Part shown: positions 1-6,013 of the stretch, piece after piece | How the letters are laid out: each line of letters starts with the position of its first letter | Numbering within the stretch: the stretch's first letter is position 1 | Source: an uncultured Bacillaceae bacterium | Lineage (GTDB): Bacteria; Bacillota; Bacilli; Bacillales; Caldibacillaceae | Assembly: GCA_937983015.1 (NCBI GenBank) | Contig: CALKAK010000015.1 | Span: forward strand, 1-15,384 | Direction: 5' to 3' | DNA: 15,384 nucleotides | Position numbers and translations under genes: made by a program | Notes under the pieces: model-generated | The model's database searches: none | Told to the model about the DNA's origin: nothing | Seen by the model: only the letters and a program-made list of their open reading frames with translations

Positions 1-50
1 CCCGGGTTTCCGTGTTCCCTGTTGATAGAGCTAAATGGAGGTGTTCCAGC

Positions 51-431
51 GTGTTTTATAAACGTAGTCACCCGCTGTTTCTTGTGATTGTCGTCCTGGC
101 CGTAATCGGTTTTATTTCCATGTTGATTAACAACCCTATGGCTTTATTAACAAGTTTAGTGATCACGGCTACCGTTGTCGGTTTCTTCTTACTCATTTTC
201 CATTTGATCGCCGGAAGCCGGAATTCGTTGCAGCGCCAAAACACAAACAAAGGCTCTGGTGAACGTCGTGCCTATATGAAAGCAGCGAAATATTCCCAGA
301 GAAAATACGGAAAAAAGCAGCCTGTACGAAAGCAAGACAAGTTCAAACGTACAATCCGCCGCCGCAACGCTTCGCATTTAACCGTTATCGAAGGGAAGAA
401 AGGCAAGAAAAAAGACCGGGCTCTACATTAG
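51..431 (+). CDS. yqhP: SA1362/YqhP-family small membrane protein
   Basis: Predicted membrane protein of about 126 residues with no known biochemical role. Residues about 8-28 and 33-55 are two hydrophobic helices (LFLVIVVLAVIGFISML and LVITATVVGFFLLIFHL). The remaining C-terminal half is very basic, rich in Lys and Arg, and probably cytoplasmic. I chose the GTG at 51 because GGAGGTG (37-43) lies 7 bases upstream and the protein then begins shortly before the first helix. The frame stays open upstream to a GTG at 12, which has no comparable ribosome site. The gene converges on the patatin gene, as yqhP and yqhO neighbour each other in Bacillus subtilis. The TAG stop sits in the loop of a terminator hairpin. 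Assignment rests on helix layout, basic tail and synteny. Confidence 0.75.
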   Translation: MFYKRSHPLFLVIVVLAVIGFISMLINNPMALLTSLVITATVVGFFLLIFHLIAGSRNSLQRQNTNKGSGERRAYMKAAKYSQRKYGKKQPVRKQDKFKRTIRRRNASHLTVIEGKKGKKKDRALH

Positions 432-454
432 ATATGTAAGACCCAGTCTTTTTT
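411..454. terminator. Bidirectional intrinsic terminator overlapping the yqhP stop
   Basis: An imperfect hairpin pairs AAGACcGGG with CCCaGTCTT and ACAT with ATGT. It is flanked by an A-tract on the left and a T-tract on the right, so it can terminate yqhP on the + strand and yqhO on the - strand. The yqhP stop codon (429-431) falls in the apical loop. Confidence 0.75.
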
Positions 455-509
455 GTTGGAAAAATCCATTCACCACCCATACGGAACATTCATCAGTAAT
501 TTGGCTACT

Positions 510-1394
510 CTAAAAATACCAGCTTTTTAAAAATTTTATCGTTTCTTCACGACCAATTGCGATCAGTTTTTCAACTTGAGCATCATCATCAGAAAAATCG
601 AGACCACTAATTCCTTTTGTCGGCAAAAAAATAATATTTTTCGCATGCCGGCGGGAAATATATCGATTATCGTGGGCATCTTTCATCGTTTTAAACAAGG
701 CTTCGAATAATTCTAAAGCATTAGTAATCTCATTAGCCGGATATTCATCGAGTTTGGGACTTAAGTTAATTCCGATCACAGGGCGTTTCTGTTTTCCTCT
801 TTTGCCAGCAAAAAGCCACATCGGAAAATTGCTCAGGACACCTCCATCAACAATCACTGCCATCTGATTGCGATATTTCATGCGGACGGGTTCGAAAAAA
901 TATGGAACCGTACAGCTCATGCGCACTGCCCGGGCCACAGGAAAAGACTCTGGTGATAAGTCGTAATGATGCAAATCATCGGGTATGATGAGAATTTTCC
1001 CGTTAGAAAGATCCGAAGCAACGATTTTTAAAACTCCAGGCGGGAGATCGCTGAACGTGCGAACACCCTTTTTTTCCAGAAGCATCCGGATCCATTCCTC
1101 GAGTCGGTCCCCTTTATAAAGCCCCATGCGCCAGTACAATGGCAACCAGCGTAATATGGGAAAAGGAATCTGTAATTTTCGCTTATCGAGTAATTCCCCC
1201 GCCGATATATTGCGGATTTCCCGATACATTTCCTCGCTATTGAAGCCGGAGGCCAGGAGGGCTGCGACGAGTGAGCCAGCACTCGTGCCTGCAACCCGTT
1301 TGAAGTGAAAGCCCCGCTCTTCTAATACCTGGATGGCGCCGATAAATGCGATCCCGCGAATGCCTCCCCCGGAAAAGACGCCATCAACTTCCAT
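510..1394 (-). CDS. yqhO: Patatin-like phospholipase (YqhO family)
   Basis: Predicted patatin-family acyl hydrolase acting on lipid esters; the physiological substrate is unknown. All three family signatures are visible near the expected places: the oxyanion-hole glycines GGGIRG (about residues 9-14), the nucleophile elbow GTSAG (about 36-40, Ser catalytic) and the catalytic Asp in DGG (about 182-184). No signal peptide is seen, so the enzyme is probably cytosolic or membrane-associated. Two adjacent ATGs exist at 1397 and 1394; GGGGGAG upstream is better spaced from the second, so 1394 is used. Length about 294 residues is normal for bacterial patatins. It converges with yqhP and is transcribed in the same direction as nrdJ, from which it is separated by an intrinsic terminator. 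The family is clear; the yqhO name follows from synteny. Confidence 0.88.
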   Translation of the reverse strand: MEVDGVFSGGGIRGIAFIGAIQVLEERGFHFKRVAGTSAGSLVAALLASGFNSEEMYREIRNISAGELLDKRKLQIPFPILRWLPLYWRMGLYKGDRLEEWIRMLLEKKGVRTFSDLPPGVLKIVASDLSNGKILIIPDDLHHYDLSPESFPVARAVRMSCTVPYFFEPVRMKYRNQMAVIVDGGVLSNFPMWLFAGKRGKQKRPVIGINLSPKLDEYPANEITNALELFEALFKTMKDAHDNRYISRRHAKNIIFLPTKGISGLDFSDDDAQVEKLIAIGREETIKFLKSWYF

Positions 1395-1510
1395 CATATC
1401 TCCCCCGTTCGGTCTTATTTATAAATATTTAGACGGAATACGCCTGTTTAAGTACCGGAAAATCCCTCATTTGAAAAGATCAAGGAACAAATTCCCGCTT
1501 TTTTTTCATG

Positions 1511-1549
1511 AAAAAGGTCTCGATCAGGTTCATCCTGCTCGAGACCTTT
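1511..1549 (-). terminator. Intrinsic terminator of nrdJ
   Basis: On the minus strand a 16-bp stem, AAAGGTCTCGAGCAGG paired with CCTGATCGAGACCTTT with one mismatch, has a 5-base loop and ends in a short T-run. It begins 9 bases after the nrdJ stop codon. Confidence 0.85.
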
Positions 1550-1557
1550 CGTTCTCA

Positions 1558-3333
1558 TTACAAGCCACATTTTAACTGAACACCACAATTATCACAGGTG
1601 TTGCAACCGCCGATCTCTTTTACGATCCCTTTGCGACAGATCGGACACGTATCACCGATTTCCGAGCCGTAAGTGACATCGGTTGCCGACAGTTCTTTAA
1701 TCGTATCTACGAGAATCACCTTCGGTTTTTCTTCTTCCTCTTCAAAAATCGGTAGTTCTTGCTGTTTCACTTTTGGCTCATCATCGGCGGTGAGCGTTAA
1801 TACTTGTGTGTCCCTACTACCGTCAACATAGACGGTACCACCTTTAGCCCCACCTTTATAAAGCCGTTCATATACTTTTTCTACCTGTTCCACTGTATAT
1901 CCAGCAGGGGCGTTCACCGTTTTACTGATCGAACTATCGACCCAGCGTTGGATGATGCATTGCACGTCAGCATGTTCTTCCGGGGTTAATTCCATCGCTG
2001 TTACGAAATAATCGGGCAAATTGTTTTCATCCGCATCTGGATGTTTTTCCAAATATTCCTGTACGATCTCCGCTTTCACTTCGATGAACTTACCTAAACG
2101 GCCACTCCGGTAATAAGTGAAGGAGAAATACGGTTCCAATCCCGTGGAAACGCCGACCATCGTACCCGTACTTCCTGTCGGGGCGACCGTTAATAAATGT
2201 GAATTGCGGATTCCATATTTTAAAATATCTTGGCGGATATCTTCGGGCATCCGTTTCATGTAACCGGTATTGATGAACGCCTCGCGCAATCGGCGGGTTT
2301 CTTCTTCTGTTTCTCCAACTAGATACGGGAAGCTTCCTTTTTCCTTCGCCAGCTCGATTGATGCCCGGTAAGCGGTCGTCGCAATCGTTTCAAAGACTTT
2401 ATCCACCAATTCATTACCTTCCGGTGAACCGTAGCGTTTCTTGCAATATATCAGCAAGTCAGCCAGTCCCATGACACCGAGACCGATCCTCCGTTCCCCA
2501 AGTGCTTGTTTGCGATTTTCCTCGAGGAAATACGGGGTGACATCAATGACATTATCCTGCATGCGGACGCCAATTTCCACGGTGCGTTTGAGTTTCGCAA
2601 AATCGACTTCGTTTTTCTCTTTATCGACCATGTTGGCAAGATTGATCGCCGCTAAATTACAGACCGAATACGGTGCCAGCGGTTGTTCGCCGCATGGATT
2701 CGTGGCCACAACTTTTTGTCCATAAGCTCGCGCATTCGTCATCTCATTCGCATTGTCGATAAAGAAGATGCCAGGCTCTGCTGAGTATGTAGCACAGATG
2801 TTGATCAAGTTCCAGAGATCGCGAGCTCTTATTTTCCGGTACGTCCGCACTTTATAGCCCATCTTTTCCCATTCACGGACATCGCCAACTTCATGCCATT
2901 TCTCATTGTAAATCTTCATTTCCTCTTCCGTATAATTTTCAACATCGGGGAAGCGGAGTGCGAACTCTTCGTCTTTTTCCACCGCCTCCATAAAGTCATT
3001 CGTCAAACAAACCGAAATGTTGGCACCTGTTAAAAAGTCCGGGTTATGCACTTCATAGCGACCGCCATCGCGCAATTTTTCTTCCGCATCACGGATAATT
3101 TCCTCGGTAAATCCACCGTAACCTGGAATATGTTTGAAATTGACGATCGCCTCATACATCGTCCGTTCTTGTTCGGTCAAGGGGATGAATTTTAATTTGT
3201 CACGGGCGGCTTTTCTAATTTGTTCATCTTTCGTTGTTTTAATTAAATAGCGTAATACGTGTGGATTTTGCATTTTGGATATGATGAATTCCACGATATC
3301 AGGATGCCAGACGGCAAGCATGATCATTTGCGC
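1558..3333 (-). CDS. nrdJ: Vitamin B12-dependent ribonucleotide reductase NrdJ, exon 2 (catalytic part)
   Basis: Second exon of the class II (adenosylcobalamin) ribonucleotide reductase, encoding about residues 266-856. It carries NPCGEQPL, whose Cys (about residue 479 of the joined protein) is the expected thiyl-radical residue and whose Glu (about 481) is the catalytic acid. The Cys in CNLAAINLA (about 490) is the second redox cysteine. Further on, PTGSTGTM with the following STGLEP matches the phosphate-binding loop. The C-terminus has paired CxxC motifs (CPIC, CNTCDNC) and a final Cys, which fit a zinc ribbon and the flexible cysteine tail of this family. I begin the exon at GCG (3333), which restores frame and gives GGSRRG-AQMIML at the joint. 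An internal ATG at 3327 could be mistaken for a gene start, but it has no ribosome site and would leave an enzyme without its N-terminal third. Confidence 0.93.
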   Translation of the reverse strand, partial: AQMIMLAVWHPDIVEFIISKMQNPHVLRYLIKTTKDEQIRKAARDKLKFIPLTEQERTMYEAIVNFKHIPGYGGFTEEIIRDAEEKLRDGGRYEVHNPDFLTGANISVCLTNDFMEAVEKDEEFALRFPDVENYTEEEMKIYNEKWHEVGDVREWEKMGYKVRTYRKIRARDLWNLINICATYSAEPGIFFIDNANEMTNARAYGQKVVATNPCGEQPLAPYSVCNLAAINLANMVDKEKNEVDFAKLKRTVEIGVRMQDNVIDVTPYFLEENRKQALGERRIGLGVMGLADLLIYCKKRYGSPEGNELVDKVFETIATTAYRASIELAKEKGSFPYLVGETEEETRRLREAFINTGYMKRMPEDIRQDILKYGIRNSHLLTVAPTGSTGTMVGVSTGLEPYFSFTYYRSGRLGKFIEVKAEIVQEYLEKHPDADENNLPDYFVTAMELTPEEHADVQCIIQRWVDSSISKTVNAPAGYTVEQVEKVYERLYKGGAKGGTVYVDGSRDTQVLTLTADDEPKVKQQELPIFEEEEEKPKVILVDTIKELSATDVTYGSEIGDTCPICRKGIVKEIGGCNTCDNCGVQLKCGL

Positions 3334-4342
3334 TAATGTTGTTGCGTTGATTCGCTACATCAACTCTCCAGGTCACCCTGGAGTTCAGACCATCTCTTAC
3401 ACTTTTTAAGTGCCCCCGCGCTTCGGAATCGCTTGATTCCTACACACTACTCGAAATTATAATTTTCGGCCAGTTTTGCACCGTCCCCATCGCTTTCATA
3501 GCGCATATTAAAGGTTTGTCTTAATTGTGGCGGCAGAAGCGGAATATAATCCCGGATGAGATCGATGAATTTACGTAGATTGGTGGCGTTGAAATAAATT
3601 CGGTATTTTTCTTTTTCCCCTTGGCGAAACTGGTGTATTTTCGTTTCAATCAGAAATCGTTCCTGAAACATTTTTTGCATCTGAACGTGTTCATTTTTAT
3701 TAAAGGCTTCTGTTTTTAAGTATCCATAGCGTTTCACTGCTTCATCTTTTATAAATACATTGATTTTCCCGGCACTTAAAAACCATAGAAATAAACCAAA
3801 AGGTGTGATCCTGCGCAGAGCATATTTTGATGCGACCTTTTTATAACTTGCCGTCACGAGTCGATTATTTTCAAAATGTCGCCGACTCGGTACGCGGATT
3901 TTTATTTGATATGTTTCTTCATGTTCCATTACTTGATACGTGAGTCGCAGTGATTTTGCCAGGTTTTCCAGCCATTCAATCAACGCTCTTTCTTCTTCTT
4001 TCCGCTCCATCTGGATGACGCCTTTTCGGTAAGTTCCGCCGCCTAAAACTAGTCCGAATAGGGTGTAGTTAATCTCTTTCTTACTTAATTTTAACAAATT
4101 CACGGGAATTCTCCCCTTTAAATTTTCGAGTAGTGTTTGGTCGTTGAACCTTCTCCCTATTCTCTCGCGAGAACTTAGGAGCTTGGCTGCTGGTCGTCTT
4201 CATCACCCCTGTGGATTTTCCAACCATCGCACCTGCCTTTTCAGGCTATGCTGTGGTTCACAGGGATGTCTTCATGTTTGACCATGAAGGTGAAGAGTTT
4301 CCAGCAATTCACGGGGTTTTTACGAGAGGCGCGCTAGTTTCC
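3334..4342 (-). ncRNA. Group I intron (IA-like) in nrdJ
   Basis: Self-splicing intron inferred from structure. P1: exon end GAGAGGU pairs with guide GCCUCUC (4330-4324), placing the hallmark U-G wobble at the 5' splice site (after 4343). P3: CCCCGUG (4316-4310) with CGCGGGG (3420-3414). P4: UUGCUGG (4307-4301) with CCAGCAG (4193-4187). P6 ends in a GCGA tetraloop (4173-4160). P7: UUCAACGACCA (4148-4138) with UGGUCUGAA (3392-3384). P8: hairpin 3412-3400. P9: CTCCAGG/CCTGGAG capped by GUGA (3383-3366). The reading frame is looped out of a 12-bp helix (4135-4124 with 3456-3445), followed by another hairpin (3440-3425). These two helices between P7 and P3 correspond to P7.1/P7.2 of subgroup IA. 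P10: exon GCGC pairs with GCGC just 5' of the guide. The exact 3' end is uncertain (3334 or 3331). Confidence 0.93.
3447..4103 (-). CDS. Intron-encoded LAGLIDADG protein with both acidic motif residues lost
   Basis: A 218-residue protein in the intron between P7 and P3. Its layout matches the double-motif LAGLIDADG_2 family of group I intron endonucleases. Motif 1 is LFGLVLGGG (about residues 16-24) where LxGLxxGDG is expected. Motif 2 is TPFGLFLWFLSAG where TPxxLAxWFMDDG is expected. The C-terminal part (LQKMFQ-like helix, IYFNATNLRKFIDLIRDYI) also fits the family. The metal-binding Asp is Gly in motif 1 and Ala in motif 2, so DNA cleavage is unlikely. The frame is free of stops and has its own ribosome site, AAAGGGGAG 7 bases before a GTG start. 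Its last codons and TAG lie in the 3' strand of the helix that closes the insertion. It may act as a splicing maturase or be a decaying endonuclease; the sequence does not decide. Confidence 0.85.
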   Translation of the reverse strand: MNLLKLSKKEINYTLFGLVLGGGTYRKGVIQMERKEEERALIEWLENLAKSLRLTYQVMEHEETYQIKIRVPSRRHFENNRLVTASYKKVASKYALRRITPFGLFLWFLSAGKINVFIKDEAVKRYGYLKTEAFNKNEHVQMQKMFQERFLIETKIHQFRQGEKEKYRIYFNATNLRKFIDLIRDYIPLLPPQLRQTFNMRYESDGDGAKLAENYNFE

Positions 4343-5137
4343 ACCTCTCCGTGAGCCGCCTTGTTCGACAAGGTGCGTAAGTTTAGCGATATCATCAAGC
4401 CATGATACGGAACCACTCGATTTACCGTTTACTCCCCGGGCCAGGGTGTTCCGTGGCCGTAAAGTCGAACCATTAGTGCCCACGCCACCTCCCCGACTCA
4501 TGATCTCCATCACTTTTTTCCGATGTTCAGAAATCCCTTCGCGGGAGTCGTGGACAAACGGCATGACATAGCAGTTAAAGTATGTTACTTCCTTCCCCGA
4601 GCCAGCCCCATATAAAACACGTCCGGCCGGAACAAAATTCAATGAAGACAGTTCTTGATAAAATTTCTCAAACCATTCCCGGCGTTTTTCTTCGGTTTTC
4701 TCGGCTGCGGACAACCCCCGCGCATTACGTAATGCAATTTGTTCGTAATAAACTTCCAGGGGCTTTTCAATGACATCGAGGGAACGAACAATCACTCCTG
4801 TTTCCCTTTCTTCCGGATCATCAAGGTTGCCGCGATATTCCTCTTCCACGAGAACTTTCGCCTTATTTTCCTCCCAATCGATATCGAGGATAAATCCGAG
4901 ACCGCGGGCAGGAAACTTCGGATCTTCCTTGATGGTTAAAACTACAAAGTCACCACTTTTCAAAGTGAGTTTTTCCGTATCTTTGAACGAATAACGATCA
5001 AGCATAACGAGCCGCGAAACACCACTGAACGTTATTTTCATATCCTCCGTGATCGGATGCACCTGGGGAAATTGCTTGATATCCTCGTTCAAACGTTCCT
5101 TGTTAATGACCATTTTTTCGTTCACAGCAAGAGCCAT
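4343..5137 (-). CDS. nrdJ: Vitamin B12-dependent ribonucleotide reductase NrdJ, exon 1 (N-terminal part)
   Basis: First exon of class II ribonucleotide reductase, which reduces ribonucleotides to deoxyribonucleotides with adenosylcobalamin as radical source. It encodes 265 residues. The region NFVPAGRVLYGAGSG-to-YFNCYVMP contains the first redox cysteine (about residue 189). SRGGGVGTNGSTLRPRN and VEQGGSRRG are typical of the family's nucleotide-binding barrel. The start ATG at 5137 is preceded by AAAGGAGATGG at good spacing. The exon ends at the U of GGU (4343), fixed by the intron's P1 helix. Without splicing, translation continues only through Gly-Asn and stops at TAG (4336-4334), giving a 267-residue product without catalytic residues. 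Joined with exon 2 the protein is about 856 residues, normal for this family. In B. subtilis the equivalent position holds other genes, so nrdJ is a lineage-specific arrival here. Confidence 0.93.
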
Positions 5138-5224
5138 TAATCCATCTCCTTTACAACTACTAATTTTTTCATGTAAAATGTAGTTTGATAGAAAAAACCT
5201 TCAGTACAACATCCCCATTCCAAA

Positions 5225-5240
5225 AATCAATATGTTGTGT
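5225..5240 (-). promoter_or_regulatory. Promoter-proximal NrdR box
   Basis: Minus-strand ACACAACATATTGATT matches the NrdR box (ACAcwAtATwTwGTgt) at about 13 of 16 positions. Its centre lies 32 bp from that of the second box, three helical turns, as in paired NrdR sites. It falls about 12-27 bases downstream of the predicted transcription start. Confidence 0.75.
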
Positions 5241-5256
5241 TAATAACCGTCTGTCC

Positions 5257-5272
5257 TTACTATATATTGTGT
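5257..5272 (-). promoter_or_regulatory. Promoter-distal NrdR box over the -10 element
   Basis: Minus-strand ACACAATATATAGTAA matches the NrdR box at about 14 of 16 positions and overlaps the -10 hexamer of the nrdJ promoter. NrdR (ATP/dATP-sensing repressor) binding here would block RNA polymerase, so nrdJ is probably repressed when deoxynucleotides are plentiful. Confidence 0.8.
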
Positions 5273-5287
5273 TATGCTTGATGTCAA
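5259..5287 (-). promoter_or_regulatory. Sigma-A promoter of nrdJ
   Basis: On the minus strand a perfect -35 TTGACA (5287-5282) and a -10 TATAGT (5264-5259) are separated by exactly 17 bases. The start site should be near 5252, giving a leader of about 115 bases with no recognisable riboswitch. The rest of the 5138-5436 gap holds only the NrdR boxes and ribosome sites. Confidence 0.8.
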
Positions 5288-5436
5288 GTAGAAAACGCAA
5301 CTCTTCATGACAAAAGATCGAACAACCCTCTCACGAAATTCATGTTAAAATAAAACCTGGCACCGGACTACCGATCGAAAAACCTTACAACCGCTCTCTT
5401 TACAGATGGAGCATGCTTAGAAAGGAGAAAATGAAC

Positions 5437-5820
5437 ATGACAGGTCTTTACATATTACTAGGCCTACTACTCGCGATAGCCATATACTGGCTTTACAATT
5501 TCATTCAACAAAAACGTATTCTCACCGTATTGGATCAAGAAGAATTTCGCCGCGGGTATCGCAAAGCCCAATTAATCGATGTCCGAGAACCAAATGAGTT
5601 CGAAAGCGGTCATATTCTCGGTGCACGGAACATCCCGCTCACACAATTAAAAATGCGATTAAAAGAATTGCGTAAAGATCAACCGATTTATCTTTACTGT
5701 CAAGGTTCATCTCGCAGCGGTCGCGCCGCGCAAATATTATATAAAAATGGCTACCGAGATTTATATCAATTAAAAGGCGGCTATAAAAACTGGACCGGGA
5801 AGATAAAAGTTGGTAATTGA
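5437..5820 (+). CDS. yqhL: Membrane-anchored rhodanese-domain protein (YqhL)
   Basis: Single-domain rhodanese of about 127 residues with an N-terminal transmembrane anchor (LYILLGLLLAIAIYWLYNFI, about residues 4-23). The domain opens with VLDQEEF, contains LIDVREPNEFESGHILGARNIP, and has the active-site loop YCQGSSRSGRAA, in which the Cys could carry a persulfide. It may transfer sulfur or act in redox chemistry at the membrane; the substrate is unknown. AAAGGAG (5421-5427) precedes two in-frame ATGs; 5437 has the better spacing (9 bases) and 5431 (3 bases) is the alternative. It is divergent from nrdJ and followed at once by a terminator. In B. subtilis yqhL lies beside the gcv glycine-cleavage genes, which are absent here. 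Confidence 0.85.
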   Translation: MTGLYILLGLLLAIAIYWLYNFIQQKRILTVLDQEEFRRGYRKAQLIDVREPNEFESGHILGARNIPLTQLKMRLKELRKDQPIYLYCQGSSRSGRAAQILYKNGYRDLYQLKGGYKNWTGKIKVGN

Positions 5821-5831
5821 AAATGCTAGGC

Positions 5832-5866
5832 CAGGGTAGGAAAAAAGTCCTGCCCTGTTTTATTTT
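5832..5866 (+). terminator. Intrinsic terminator of yqhL
   Basis: A 10-bp stem (CAGGGTAGGA with TCCTGCCCTG, one G-U pair) and 6-base A-rich loop are followed by TTTTATTTT. It begins 12 bases after the yqhL stop codon. Confidence 0.88.
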
Positions 5867-6013
5867 ACCCAAAAGTCACAACTTCACTTCAAAGTTTTTA
5901 GCAAATGAGGACCTCTCGAACGATGATCAGCCACTCATAAATTTTTTCCTGCAGGCCATAATAAGGTTATCCATGATGAATTCAAATCCAGGTTTACTCG
6001 AGGAGCCGTGACG

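Noticed and set aside
2441..2725. Open frames of 60-95 codons opposite nrdJ and other genes
   Set aside because: They lie antisense to well-supported genes, lack ribosome sites and have shadow-like amino acid composition.
1558..3327. A separate shorter ribonucleotide reductase gene starting at ATG 3327
   Set aside because: That ATG has no ribosome site and lies within the conserved AQMIML segment; the protein would lack the first redox cysteine and the N-terminal third.
3334..4342. An intein or a frameshift splitting nrdJ
   Set aside because: Exon 1 meets a stop two codons after the junction and the internal gene has its own ribosome site in a separate frame context, which excludes an intein. 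The complete group I core and restored frame exclude a simple frameshift pseudogene.
5144..5182. AACTAC/GTAGTT inverted repeat in the nrdJ leader
   Set aside because: The 6-bp arms are short, A/T-rich and separated by about 20 bases; a chance match is likely.
5138..5258. Cobalamin riboswitch in the nrdJ leader
   Set aside because: The leader is only about 115 bases and lacks a recognisable B12-box; NrdR boxes explain the regulatory sequence seen.
5867..6013. Glycine riboswitch or remnants of the gcv operon upstream of yqhH
   Set aside because: About 150 bases remain and no riboswitch-like paired structure or gcvT-like coding segment was found.
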